A DNA stretch of 64,000 nucleotides from positions 1,116,001-1,180,000 of the forward strand of contig JAJNNY010000005.1 in NCBI GenBank assembly GCA_022453515.1, given 5' to 3'. The number at the start of each line of letters is the position of its first letter. The first letter of the stretch is position 1. Below the pieces are notes generated by a model. It saw only the letters and a program-made list of their open reading frames with translations, was not told where the DNA came from and did not search any database. Source of the stretch: Astrocystis sublimbata (lineage: Eukaryota; Ascomycota; Sordariomycetes; Xylariales; Xylariaceae). Positions 9,977 to 21,085 of this stretch are shown piece after piece. Position numbers and translations under genes: made by a program.

Positions 9977-11047
9977 ATGCCGCCCACTACATCCCACAAG
10001 CGCAAACTACCCCTTGGAGGCTTACAGAGACGTGTGCGCGCCCGTAGAGAGATCGAACCCGACATAGAAGAGCATAGCGAAGACTCGCAACGAAACCGCT
10101 CCGAACATGGCGACTCGGATGATGATATGAGCCCAAGTGAGGCCCAAAGCGCCAGCGAGGTATATGACACCACAGCCCATGCCGAACAGTTCAAATTTCT
10201 CATCTCTCACCAGCAGTCGGAGCTCGCATCAAGCAATGAAGATGGGAGCGGCTCAGAGGTAGACGACGACTCAGACGACGACTCAGACGACGACCCCTCC
10301 GCAGCCGTCGCGCAGATCTCCTTTGGTGCTCTCGCCAAAGCACAACGCTCCATGCCCGGCATACGACCGAAGAAAAAGGGGCACAAAGACACAAACGAAA
10401 GCGGCGGGGACGGAGACGAAGGCAGGGTCAAAAGAGCAGGAGGTAATAAAGAAGACCGCGACGGCGAACGCTGGCCTTCCCAGACGCATGCCAAGTCCTC
10501 CAAGCCACCCAAACCGCAACGAGCACACAAACACGCACCCACCGAGATGTCGAGCAAGCGCATGGTGTCGCGGAAGCGCGAGGTCGTCAGCGCACCCAAG
10601 GTGCCATCCCGCGATCCCCGTTTCTCGTCCGCGTCAGGAACGGTCGACGAGGGTCGGACGCGCAAAGCTTACGCTTTTCTGGACGAGTACCGCGACGCCG
10701 AGATGACGCAGCTGCGGGCCGCCATCAAGAAGACCAAGTCGGCGGCCGACAAGGAAGTCCTGGCGCGGGAGCTCAAGTCGATGCAGAGCAAGAAGGAGGC
10801 CCAGGCGCGCCGAGACGCCGAGCGCGACCTGGTCGCCCAGCACCGGCGCTCCGAGAAGGACCTCGTCGCCCAGGGCAAGAAGCCCTTTTACCTCAAGAAG
10901 AGCGAACAGAAGAAGCAGCTCCTGCTCGACCGCTTCGCCGGCATGAAGAAGAAGCAGGTCGACAAGACGATCGAGCGCAGGAGGAAGAAGCTCACGTCCA
11001 AGGAGAAGAAGAACATGCCCTTTGAAAGACGAGGTGCAGCGCTGTGA
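9977..11047 (+). CDS. rrp36: rRNA biogenesis protein Rrp36
   Basis: Predicted 356-aa nucleolar protein needed for early cleavage of pre-rRNA in the 90S/SSU processome. The acidic N-terminal half (clusters of Ser/Asp such as DDDSDDDSDDD) is followed by the family core HAPTEMSSKRMVSRKREVV and SRDPRFSSASG. A long basic coiled-coil region comes next, ending with ERRRKKLTSKEKKNMPFERR, which is diagnostic of Rrp36. It is a single exon. An in-frame Met at 9905 lies 24 codons upstream, but the Met at 9977 starts the usual MPPTTSHKRKLP N terminus and is preferred. It is transcribed away from the NIF-domain gene and ends about 330 bp from the convergent Coq8-type gene. Within 4 kb lies Utp13, another SSU-processome protein. 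Confidence 0.93.
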   Translation: MPPTTSHKRKLPLGGLQRRVRARREIEPDIEEHSEDSQRNRSEHGDSDDDMSPSEAQSASEVYDTTAHAEQFKFLISHQQSELASSNEDGSGSEVDDDSDDDSDDDPSAAVAQISFGALAKAQRSMPGIRPKKKGHKDTNESGGDGDEGRVKRAGGNKEDRDGERWPSQTHAKSSKPPKPQRAHKHAPTEMSSKRMVSRKREVVSAPKVPSRDPRFSSASGTVDEGRTRKAYAFLDEYRDAEMTQLRAAIKKTKSAADKEVLARELKSMQSKKEAQARRDAERDLVAQHRRSEKDLVAQGKKPFYLKKSEQKKQLLLDRFAGMKKKQVDKTIERRRKKLTSKEKKNMPFERRGAAL

Positions 11048-11378
11048 TCGTGCATGCTTAAGAAAGAGGCTAAATAGTTGGCTTGGCTGGAATCGGGAGC
11101 GGGCATCATGACACCACTAAAATTACGCCCCTGGGAGAAGGCTTGAAAACCAAGTCCCGACACTGGCCGGATTTTGCCAAGGAATTCCATTGCAATCTCG
11201 AGGCATTTCAGCATGGAGCCATCTATATTAGTATATGAAATTCAAGGTCCTCGTCGCACACCGTACTTCTGGCCATCTAGTCATTGTCCATACCTAAGCT
11301 TAACAGTACAATAGTCTACATACAACGGATACAGTACAGCATAGTATATATATACAATCCTCACAGTAGTGCTCACAT
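11048..11378. other. Convergent 3' spacer
   Basis: 331 bp between the stop codons of Rrp36 (+) and the Coq8-type kinase (-). It contains AT-rich stretches compatible with polyadenylation signals on both strands; nothing else is seen. Confidence 0.5.
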
Positions 11379-13745
11379 TCAGGCTTGTACGTTGAAGTCC
11401 GCCTTCTCGACAGCCTTCTCAAACATTTCACGGCACCGCACACGACTACCAAGTCGCGCGCAGAGCAGAAACGCCCCGCTGAGCTTGCGGTGCAGACTAT
11501 ACGTCTCTTCAGGCGGTGGGCTCAGACGCTCGCGCACCATGATCGGGATCAGGTCGCGAACTCGCTCGGTAATGGTCTGGTCCGAGAAATCGTAGACCTC
11601 GGGTGCTGAGCGCAAGAAGGGCTCCGCGAGCGTCAAGATGCTGATGACGTGGGCGTCCAGCATGGCGCGACTCTCATGGCCGGTGAGGTAGCCGAGGCGT
11701 CGCGAGTAGTCCAGGACGGAATCGCGGTCCTGCCTCGCTGCGGCCTCGAGCAGCGCCACGTACTGGGCGACGAACTCGTCCGGGAATTCGCGCGAGGCGC
11801 CGAAGTCGAGGAGTTCGAGCTTCCCCGTGCGGCCGTTGTATAGAAAGTTGGTCCAGTTGGGGTCCGTCTGCATGAAGCGAAACTCGACGATCTCGCGCAG
11901 GCAGAGACGCAAGATCTGCGTGCCGATCCAGTCGCGCTGCTCCTGCGTGAGCGACGACCCTTTTATGCGAGTAACACCCACACCCTCCATGAACTGCATC
12001 GTGAGCACGTGCTTGCCTGATGCTTGCTCGTAGATCTCCGGCACGGCGAACACGTCGTCTTCGTCGGCGAGGAGCGTCTTGAAGCGCTTGCCGCAGGCCA
12101 GCTCGCGCTCGTAGTCGCACTCCCAGCCCAGCTCCGTGCGCGCATTTTCGATCGTCTTGTTGAGATACAAGCCCTTCGGCAACATCCCGGACGCCAGGAG
12201 AAGCATCGATATGTTGTCCAGATCTGAACTGATCGAGTCCGCGACACCAGGGAACTGGATCTTGACGGCAACCTTTTCGCCCGAATTCAGCGTCGCGCGG
12301 TGGACCTGTCCGATCGACGCCGCAGCGATCGGTGTCTCCTCGAAATCTTTGAATCGGTCACGCCATTCGGGGCCAAGACTTTCTACTAGCACACGATCCC
12401 GCTGCCAGGCCGGCATATAGTCTGCGCGGTCCTGGACACGCTGAAGAACGTCTCTGATCGGCCCTGGCAACATCTTGGCATCTTGAAAGCTCATCATCTG
12501 GCCGAGCTTGAGGGCAGCTCCTCTCATTCTTGACAGCTTCGCTACCAATCTTTCCATGTTGCCGGCACTGAACATGATGGAGCCCTGTCCGCTGCCACCG
12601 AAGCCTCTACTGATACTTTCAGTGAACGCTCCTCCCAGCATACCAGCGGCTAAGCCGCCATAGTTCCACATACGGCTTAGACGGCTGGATGGTACTTTAG
12701 ACTCCCGAAGAACGTAGGTTGGCGTAGACGATTCGTTAGGTGAAGATTCCACAACTTCCGACTGCCCTTGGCCATCAGACCCTTCCCTTGCCAGGACGTC
12801 CTGAACCATTTGCGTGTGTTCTTTCTCCACCCGTTGGGCCTCGGGCTCTTGGGTATTTGACACTTCATTCGTCGAGCGCCGAGTGGCGGCTTTTGGGGCT
12901 GCTGTTTCTGCATATATATCCGCTTTGGGCGGAATAGATGGGGTTGATATTTCCGCGACCTGTGGCCTCGGTGACTCATCTGTTTGTGGAATTGCGATGG
13001 CTACGTCCGCGGCCACGGCGCTTTCCTCGAGGGGCGATTTCCCTTGTCCCGAAGCCTTAGAGATGGAGGGCAGGGGTTTTCCGCCATGGTGGTCATTCGC
13101 TACTGCGGGCTTATCATGCCCGAAATCTCGGAACCAGCTAGCTTTCGGAGGTGGCGTCTTCGGTCTCCGGGGACCACCTCTTAGGTTATCTTGAGTTTCA
13201 AGCAACTGAGAGCCCCGGACTGTATGGAAAATATTGGTGTTGGTCCCTGCAGGGGCATCCTCTGAAGTGTCCGCCGTTTCTGAGCTTGCTCCTTCGGCAT
13301 AGGTGACCTGATCCGAGTTTGCCTTCTTTTCCAAACGCGCGAGAATGGCGCTTGGTTCTAAGCTACCCGGTTGGGTGGCTACATCGTCCAAGCGGGAGAG
13401 ACGCCGGGGGGAACCAGGGTCGGCGTCTATTCTGGGGCTTCTGGAGAATGTCCCAGATGGGCCGGATTCTGCTGCTGTCTTCTCCGTCGCATCAGGCCGT
13501 CCCGGTGTTTTAGCGTGGGACTGTTGCTTTGGGTCCGCATGCGCCGCACTTCCAGCAGATGCCGTTGTATTCGGGTCATGTCTTCGCGGAGCTTTAGCCC
13601 GATCATGCCGCAGGGACCTGACGATGCTGGATGTGCGGCTATAGCGATCGATTTGGGTTGCGCGCAGCCTCAAATGCCTTGTAGCTATGGACCGGGAGGC
13701 ATTGGCCACGGCCGCCAGGTCCAGTATGATATCAGCAAACCTCAT
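11379..13745 (-). CDS. coq8: Coq8/ADCK family atypical kinase (ABC1)
   Basis: Single-exon protein of 788 aa. Coq8 is a mitochondrial matrix atypical kinase/ATPase that supports the coenzyme Q synthesis complex. Family hallmarks are all visible: the KxGQ motif in [13 protein letters not shown] (Lys413-Gln416), the Ala-rich loop [13 protein letters not shown] (474-477) that replaces the Gly-rich loop, the ATP-binding Lys in VAVKIQFPG (Lys495), the ECDYERE segment, the catalytic [11 protein letters not shown] and the metal-binding [10 protein letters not shown]. The upstream [17 protein letters not shown] is the extension seen in UbiB/Coq8 proteins. Residues 1-50 are rich in Arg, Ser and Ala with few acids, as in a mitochondrial targeting sequence. 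A low-complexity linker of about 300 residues (60-350) separates it from the core, which makes the protein longer than yeast Coq8 (501 aa). The start at 13745 is the first Met after stop codons. The promoter is the 330 bp up to Utp13. Confidence 0.93.
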   Translation of the reverse strand: MRFADIILDLAAVANASRSIATRHLRLRATQIDRYSRTSSIVRSLRHDRAKAPRRHDPNTTASAGSAAHADPKQQSHAKTPGRPDATEKTAAESGPSGTFSRSPRIDADPGSPRRLSRLDDVATQPGSLEPSAILARLEKKANSDQVTYAEGASSETADTSEDAPAGTNTNIFHTVRGSQLLETQDNLRGGPRRPKTPPPKASWFRDFGHDKPAVANDHHGGKPLPSISKASGQGKSPLEESAVAADVAIAIPQTDESPRPQVAEISTPSIPPKADIYAETAAPKAATRRSTNEVSNTQEPEAQRVEKEHTQMVQDVLAREGSDGQGQSEVVESSPNESSTPTYVLRESKVPSSRLSRMWNYGGLAAGMLGGAFTESISRGFGGSGQGSIMFSAGNMERLVAKLSRMRGAALKLGQMMSFQDAKMLPGPIRDVLQRVQDRADYMPAWQRDRVLVESLGPEWRDRFKDFEETPIAAASIGQVHRATLNSGEKVAVKIQFPGVADSISSDLDNISMLLLASGMLPKGLYLNKTIENARTELGWECDYERELACGKRFKTLLADEDDVFAVPEIYEQASGKHVLTMQFMEGVGVTRIKGSSLTQEQRDWIGTQILRLCLREIVEFRFMQTDPNWTNFLYNGRTGKLELLDFGASREFPDEFVAQYVALLEAAARQDRDSVLDYSRRLGYLTGHESRAMLDAHVISILTLAEPFLRSAPEVYDFSDQTITERVRDLIPIMVRERLSPPPEETYSLHRKLSGAFLLCARLGSRVRCREMFEKAVEKADFNVQA

Positions 13746-14075
13746 CGAAATGTCTAACTCTACCGTATTAGTCCTTCATACTGCCTCATGCTGTCACTCT
13801 ACCGAGTCTACTGAGGAATGAATCACAAACGGACTTCTCTATATGAAGCTCGAAAATTGATGCATCATACATCATACATTTGATTTCTGATCCAAAATTC
13901 GTGACTAGCTCAAGCTCAGTAAGCTCGCGCCACAATGTGGCTGGTGCTTTTGTAGAAGCTCCGCCTCCAAGAATGGACAGCAGTGAGCACAGCCAAGATG
14001 TACGCATCTATGTACTTAATTAGATATCAACCTTGTTCCAATCATATCGCTTTCTATAGCTAATACTTAGGTATA
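13746..14075. other. Spacer between the Utp13 stop and the Coq8-type start
   Basis: 330 bp, probably the promoter of the Coq8-type gene and the Utp13 3' UTR. It contains a short CATCATACAT tandem at about 13862-13880. A 73-codon minus-strand frame (13786-14007) has no recognisable feature. Confidence 0.5.
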
Positions 14076-16927
14076 TCATGTCATGATAACATCTCTATCT
14101 GTGCTTTCTGACAATCCTGCACTGTCCATACTCGGCATCAGGGCATCCATCTCTCTAAGGGTATATTCCACTAGGTAGCTCTCATCAACCAATTCTTCAA
14201 TGCGCTTGTAGTGCCTCTCGGTGTACACTCTCAGTGCGTTGAGTATCTCTTTGACGCTTTTCTGACCTTTAGCTCCTTTCACGGATAGGCTAGATAGGCG
14301 GCTGACGGGGTAGCTCTTTGCCACCGTCCACAGGATTCGCTGGGCCATCGGCGCCGTTCTCGCATTTGTATTCCAGTCTCGCAGTCGCAACAAAAGCAGG
14401 AATAGCTGTTCGTCCGACAAAGTTGCTAAGACCTCATCGACGGCCTTGAGACCAGTCAGACTGCCAACGTCAGGTGTTGTCGTACCAATCACCTTATCAA
14501 AGAGACTCTGGAGCTTGCGGGGGTGGTTGAGTTGGAGAGCTAATGTGATAGCTTCACGGTAGGCACCTGCGTATTCGTAATTGTCAAGTTCCTGCTCCTG
14601 TTCGATAAGCTTTAGAGCGGCCTCGTTCGATGCTGTCTGGGTTTCTGTAGACGTATCTTTCCAGAACGTGACAGTTGAGTCGCCACTTCCAGAAACGATC
14701 ATGTTCGTATCAGGGTGAACAGCTAGAGCCCAGACACGATCTTCGTGATTATCAAGAGTGCATTCATTTTCGCCAGAGTTGACGTCCCAGACTTTTACTA
14801 GGCCATCGCCCCCAGCACTAGCAATAAGCATGGGCTTCTTAGAACGCTCTTCTGACGGTGGTATGCTGAGCCAGGTCACTTTGAGGACACTATTAGAGTG
14901 CCCCTCAAACGTTCGGAGACATGTGTAGTCCGTGAGACTCCATAACTTGATGGTCTTGTCACCACTTCCTGTTATGACCACGCCTTTACCGGATACCGAG
15001 CCTTGTTCACCCTGCAGTACGGGCGTGTTGAGAGGAGCGAACGAGACGGACCAAACACCTCTGCGGTGACCACGGAGTATTCCCTGAACCTCACCTTCTT
15101 CTATCGACCAGATTTTGACGACTTTGTCTTGGGAGGCCGAGGCGAACAACTGGGCGTTATTGCTCACATCGATTGCGTTTATATCTTTGTCATGAGCTTT
15201 ACGTGTGTACGAGGCCCGGATGCCAGACTTTGCACCGTTTTGTTGCTCCTTGGGTATCTCCCACTTTTTGATCGTCTGGTCAGAAGATCCCGTTAATAAG
15301 AATTGTGGTGGGTGGCTGAGGGGGTCCGCATGGGCCTTCGACCCATCCACAGGTCGAACGCGAGGGAATGCTACTGCGCTGACAGACTCGGCATGCCCTT
15401 GAAAAGTCGTCCAGCAAATGTATGAATTGGTCCTTGGGTCGACTCGCCAGATCTTGGCTGTGTTGTCCTTTGCACCCGTTGCGACCCAGTGACCCGACCA
15501 ATCCACATCAAGCGTGATGATGATATCGTCATGGCCCTTGAGGAGAGCAATGTCTTGGCCGAAATACTCGGATGATACTATAGTTGTGCTGTCACCTGGG
15601 TTGGAGACGGAGACTATGCGAATATCTTCGGAATTTGTGGCGAGTGCCATCAAGGAGCGGTCCGGGAGAAGGAATCTCAGGTCGATGATATCGTCGTGCG
15701 TGCCCGATATGCGGCGGAAGGGCTCAGGTGGCGTAATTGCAGATGTGGTTTCCTCCACAGGGGTCTTGAAGAGGGCTATCGTGTGGTCCACCTGAATACA
15801 GGCGATGAACGGGAGCCCGGGTCGATATACAGCAGCAACGAAGGCCTCAGCCTCCGGTTTCTCCCTTTGCTCCTTGGTGAGTTCGCGGCCAGTGCCCGTC
15901 TGCCATATGCGCAAGCATCCGTTCGATCCCGCGGTGTAGGTTAGCTGGCCGTCTCCGATAAACCCTACTGCCTCGACCAGCTCGAAGCAGGGGACAACTT
16001 TCCGCGGTTTCCATGACTTTGCATCCCACCAACGTATAGTCTTGTCTCTGCTCGCACTGACAAGCACATTCTCGGTGGGAGAGAAGTCCAGGCCTCGCAC
16101 GTCGGACACATGGGAGTCGAGATTGGCAACAACACTTCTTTTGTGCAGGTCCCAAACGCGCACTTTGCCGTCCTGGCTACCCGACGCAAGCCTGAACCTT
16201 GCCGTAGCTGGTACGGACTCGTCAGACTCGTCGTCGGACGCGATCCTCGAGTGCCGCTTCTTCTTCTTATCCGAACCCTTGGGCCCGTTCGTCTCGTCTT
16301 TCTTGGGGCTAGTGGCCATCTCGAAGAACAACAGCGCAGACACCAGCACGCTCGGGCCACGGAAGGTATGGGTGACATAGCCTCCGTTGATATCCCAGAC
16401 CTTGATGGATCCATCGGTGCCACCGGTGGCAAGCAGGGTACTCGTGCTGTCGACAGCTAGGACAACCACCGGGGTCGAATGCGGTCGCACGGTCCTCACA
16501 AGCTGGGGGGCAATCGAGTCGGTCGTCTTCTGGAGGGAGTAGATTCGCATGGAAAGGGACCTGGAGCTGACGATGAGGTGGGAGCCCGAAGGTGTTACTG
16601 GCGAGAGACGTGGTCAGCGGCGCCGGCGCATTGCCTCGCGGCAGGAGTACAAGTAGAACGTACGAGTAAGGGTCGAGATGAGCTCGCCATCCTACGAAAT
16701 CCCCGTCAGCGATCGCAAGGGGGAAGAAAGAGGTATTCGGGAATACAGACCCCTTCGACTTTGGCCAGGTGCTTGCCGGTTTTGATGTCGGTCAGGATGG
16801 CATCCTCGCCCAGGGCGGTGGCTAGTATGCGAGCATCGTTCTCGACAGCAACAGCGCCGCCGGTGAAGATGGGCCGGATGACTTCGCTCGCTGCAAATGT
16901 GGTCTTGAACGGGGCTTTGGCAGCCAT
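14076..16927 (-). CDS. utp13: U3 snoRNA-associated protein Utp13 (WD40)
   Basis: Predicted 908-aa WD40 protein, component of the UtpB subcomplex of the small-subunit processome in the nucleolus. Exons: 16927-16751 (59 codons), a 28-nt microexon 16691-16664, and 16597-14076; the sum is 2727 nt. The spliced junction reads VEGDGELISTLTLTPSGSHL. Many WD repeats are visible (GGTDGSIKVWD, SGSQDGKVRVWD, SASRDKTIRWWD, TGSSDQTIKKWE, SASQDKVVKIWS, GSGDKTIKLWS, SAGGDGLVKVWD, SGSGDSTVTFWK), enough for two tandem propellers. They are followed by the Utp13-specific C-terminal helical domain (about residues 725-890, AYREAITLALQLNHPRKLQSLFDKV to EYTLREMDALM). A basic/acidic linker with Lys/Asp runs lies between early repeats (SPKKDETNGPKGSDKKKKRH). 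The domain order and C-terminal domain separate it from other WD40 proteins. It is a divergent neighbour of the gene at 17718. Confidence 0.94.
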
Positions 16928-17717
16928 GCTGAGTGTGTCCGGTGCAGGAGGTTGATTGGCACTCGGCGTCGTTCAGGTACGAGAAAAGACAATCTTCAAG
17001 GTCCAGTCTGGGGGCCGGCGCGGGTCAAGTTGACGTGGGATGCTTCGTCGCAATTTATTTTTTTGGGCGGCATGTACCTACGGTAACCTGACTAACCTAC
17101 ATGTACTTAGGTTGACGCCGATAACGATAAGAAACAATATTTGGACAAGACATCCTGCAGGTTAGGTACCTATCTCCGAATACTAGGGTACCTATAGCGC
17201 TATTACGAGCATCTGCAGGGATTATGTGCCTTGCAGGTCCTTAACCTTAAGCTGGGCTAGATTAGATAAGTCGGGCCTACCTACATGTATCCCGAGGCAC
17301 GCGAGACACCTGCACCTGCACCTGCACCTCTTGATTCATGTATTACATACCTTTGACCATTGATCGCCTTCAAATGAGCTGGCAGGCTGTGGAGGTATCT
17401 GCTTTCTGCTGTTCGTGTCTTTCAATCTGGCAAACGAGCCCTTGATCCATATGCCCCACAACATCTGACAGCAGCGATCTGACGTGCCTGACCCGCCTGA
17501 GTGCCTGAGTATCTACATACTTAAGTACATCTAGGTAGAGAAGCCGCTCCTCGTTCTCTTCGGTGTCTGCCTGAGGTCGCCACCACCAACAATACTGGGA
17601 TTGGGGTCGGACGTTTCCATAAACGCGTGCCATTATTATTCTCCTACTCCAATCTTGTGCAAATGTGGCACGAGGCGCTTGATCCCCCACATTCCCCAGC
17701 TGTCAAGCGTTGCTACC
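16928..17717. other. Divergent promoter Utp13 / membrane protein
   Basis: 790 bp between divergent starts. Seen here are a T-rich run (about 17050-17062), an imperfect palindrome ACCTACATGTACTTAGGT (17096-17113), two GATA-type sites (17119-17131) and a CCTGCA tandem repeat (17311-17330). No gene is recognised. Confidence 0.45.
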
Positions 17718-19499
17718 ATGGGGCGTCATGAACCTCTGACGTCCTTGGCACTGGTGGGTGCTTCTCTACTTGCCTCAAATTATTCGCCAAGATGACTGTG
17801 GCTGATACTCTGGTAGGGTAGGTCGCCCTATGATGATGTCGTCGAGGGCGAGGGCGAGGCCGATGGTCAGGAGCCGACTCGGGAATACGACGAACATGGG
17901 CGTGTGGTCAATGAATCGAGTAAGACGATGAACAGGGACATCATTCGCGCCCACAATGAAGTAATGCTTGTCATCGGAGTCGCAGAGCAGGAACCTGGCG
18001 GCCCCAATAACTCTGCCGCCGCCATCACGAGGCTGCACAATGAGCATGAGAACAGGATCGGGAGACACTTCATTCGCGTCGGTCGTCTCCTGATCGTTGC
18101 AGGTATATGGGGCGTTCACGGTGTACGGCAACGTATACTGGTAAGCTCTCCTGCGCCGCCTGTCCGCTGCCCGCATGGAATTCTCACAATCAGTCACAGG
18201 TTTACAATAAAGCCGCGAGGTTTCCCTTCCTGGACCTCTTAGTAAGTGAAATCAAAACGCATTCACGTTCGCAGCTGTTGTTGGCTGGAATGCCTTCATT
18301 TTTCAGTGCATGGACCTTGCAGTGGTTGGCCAAAACATCAGGTATCGCCAAAAACAGGCGTTGGTAAGTTCATCGCGTCTCCTTGCACAATTTGGCTCCT
18401 GACTGTATGCAGGCTTCGCGCAATCATAGATCACGTCAGGTTTCACCTTCAAATATTTGTCGCTCTGCAGCGTCTTGACTTAATACCTGCAACTCGCTGG
18501 CTGCCTGGCCTCGACTTCTTTATTCCCTTTTCCAGCGCATCACCCTTTGTTGCACCACCGCCGCCGACTTCGTCAAATGCTCGAAGTATATCCGAATGGG
18601 TTAGCAAATTTGCGTTGAACCTTGCCCCATACGTAGGTTACTGGCTCATCGGTTGCGGCTTCGATATCCTTGGCTATTTCATACGGCGCGAGATACGCAG
18701 AAGGATCCCAGTACCTTGGCCTAGTGGTGGCCAGAATACTCGAGCAGTAGTTCCCACCAGTGCTCCGCATAGACAGTCAGTCCCAGAATCACCAACTCTA
18801 GGGGAAGCCGACCGCGAGATAAGACATACCGGCGCACAGAGCCCAGATATAGACGTCGACCCTTTGGCTACAAATGCGGATGGGACTGGCGAAGGACTTC
18901 CGATGGGGACGGTTCGTAGACAGGGTACATTCTCTAGTCGTGGCGGCGATGATTATGCTACCGATGAGGAAGACTCGGAGATGGTCAACCCTACACTAAT
19001 TAGCTTCGATGTTGACACGAGCGAATCGACTGAACCGCCCGCGGGAGTCTGGTCTGCTGAACTTCGCCCCAGCAATAGCGGCGACCCTAGGACGCAGCAG
19101 AAGGAGGCGCCCAAATATGTCTGCAACACACTGACTAGTTTCCCTTCGGTAATGGCTGCGGATATTCTCACCACAGCCCTCACACATTTGTTGTTGACAC
19201 CGTTTGATGTTCTTACATTCCGGGGGATGGCGAGGTCATATTCATCCAAGCTTGGTCTTCCTACAGACCATATGTTCAAGATCAACCTGATCGATGGGCT
19301 GTTTACTCGAATGACGCTCAATCTTTTCATGGCTGAAGTATCTAAGTTTCTCATATCGGTCGAGGCCTGGGCACTCGTCACAGTTGTGGCGCAACAATTC
19401 CATGTTACCGATGAAGAGTGGGAGGAATACCAGATTGAGAAAGAACGTGCTACTGAGGCGTTGGCGGCTGAAGGGACTGAAGCAGTGGGGACAGCTTAA
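17718..19499 (+). CDS. Uncharacterised membrane protein (4 exons)
   Basis: I do not recognise the family. The best model has four exons: 17718-17753, 17817-18140, 18200-18363 and 18413-19499 (1611 nt, 536 aa); all junctions keep frame. The short first exon (MGRHEPLTSLAL) uses a GTGGGT donor and is the least certain part. The order of features is: an acidic N-terminal segment (VVEGEGEADGQEPTREYDEHG); a possible membrane segment RVGRLLIVAGIWGVHGV; a hydrophobic stretch (SQLLLAGMPSFFSAWTLQWLA); a conserved-looking block LRAIIDHVRFHLQIFVALQRLDLIPATRWLPGLDFFIPF; a hydrophobic segment LNLAPYVGYWLIGCGFDILGYFI followed by the basic REIRRRIP; a polar acidic linker (about 130 residues); then a second membrane region SVMAADILTTALTHLLLTPFDVLTFRG, and an acidic tail. 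The PFDVLTFR piece is loosely like a mitochondrial-carrier signature, so a degenerate SLC25-type outer-membrane protein is one possibility, but weakly supported. Confidence 0.7.
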
Positions 19500-21085
19500 C
19501 CGTCGCATTGGATATCGAATTGCTATTCTGCGGGGAGGGTTTTCCCGTGATGAGCAGCAGACCTTGCTCCAGCTCCTTAGACCTAGTAGTACTATCTGAA
19601 GTGGGTCGCGACTCAAAGTACATAAGTATGACGAGCCACTTCTCTCGACTGCAAAGTGCGACTCTGCAATTAAGTCAGAAAAGGACTTCGAGATGGACGC
19701 GTACTGGAATGTACGGGATCTCTTTTCCGGTTACGTGGTAGAAGGCAAATCTTGAATTCTTATTACCATGATGACGGTTGTGAGTTATGCCGTTTCTTCC
19801 TTTACTCGATCCTGCTATGTAGCTCTCCAGTGGTCTCATTGAATCGAGGCGCGCAGTCCGTGTAATCCTCTGCGACTATGTTGGGCGAGTGGCTCGAAAC
19901 CTTGTTGTGCCAAGGGACGGAAAATCCCGAGACTATCCCCAAATTGTACAGCATGTACTTTGCATGCTGTGATGTACGTGCTACTCGTAGGTTTCCTCGC
20001 CTTGACATATTGTATTCTGAGGTGATGCTGCGCCGTCGTCAGACAGAGCCATGTTTTATCACTGTGTTTGATGAACAATTCATGTGCACTAAGATACTCT
20101 CCTCAGTGTAGATGGTAAATTTCCCAGCAGAAGAAGATAAGAGGTAAGAATTGCTTGCTCTTGTATTGAGTGTTGATATTCAGTACATAGCATATAACCT
20201 TGACCCCGGCGTGCCTAGGTGTCCGGGCTATGGATTGCATGAGCATTGTGATCCTTCCAACAAAACCCGTCGACTTACTCTTAGGCTCGATCGTGGAAAA
20301 TGAAAACAATAATTGGAGTCATAGTAAGGAAAGCTGGGTCTTGCTCTGGCAGGGAGTCAGTTGGTTTGTATCCTCTCTCCCAATAGGCGCACATGTAATC
20401 GGCTCTCGAAACCAAAGCAACCTTGCGCAGCTGGCCCTCATGTGTGTGATGTGGCCTATAAGCGCGGCATATGGTGGGAGGTTGTCCTTATACTCGTTCA
20501 ATTTCTTCGGTTTCAAGCTAGGTATCGTGCAAGAGTGTCTACACCAGCTAGGACTATCTGCATAGTAGCGTCTTTGTGCCCACTGGCTCGACTGGCAAGT
20601 ACAAGAACAGAACGTGGTAAAAATGAAGGATTTCAACCCTGCGCCACATGTTGATAAATCTAGTCTATATACCGCCCCTCACCAATTTAGCTACACCCGT
20701 TCAGTCAACGTCCGACACGGAAATCGCAATCGCACAAGATTTACTCCATCCTATCCACTAAAAGCCTCGGTCTGACGGGGGCCCTCACAAATTTACCCCT
20801 GAGCATCCCGGCCTTAGGTTTCCGATTTGGCGAATCTGGAACGTGAAGGCCCCCAGTCGGCCCCCAGTTATGCTCGAAGGATTCGGTACCCGGCGCAATA
20901 AAGACATACACAACCACTACAGTAACTAGCATGCCCAGCGCTCGGCCAAGATGGACCCAGCTCGCCCAGGCCGCTATCACGTTGTCCCTACGCCGCTCAA
21001 CTTTACTCCTCCTCCATATCTTGCGCTTGCCCAGTTATTATGCTCAACCTCGAACCGCGACGTGTAACGACGGCACGCTGGCAGG
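19500..21085. other. Intergenic, no gene recognised
   Basis: 1.6 kb. An open frame at 20200-20565 (+, 121 codons) has some hydrophobic stretches but no recognisable domain or splice partner. The right part is the promoter of the lectin-like gene. Confidence 0.5.

Noticed and set aside
18242..18306. Possible extra intron in the gene at 17718 (GTAAGT donor at 18242)
   Set aside because: Reading through keeps the frame and lets the next intron (18364-18412) join in the correct phase to LRAIIDHVRF. Using the donor gives an intron of only 33 bp with the first acceptor or breaks the following phase with the second.
20200..20565. 121-codon frame with hydrophobic stretches
   Set aside because: No recognisable domain, no splice partners and no helix pattern typical of a transporter.
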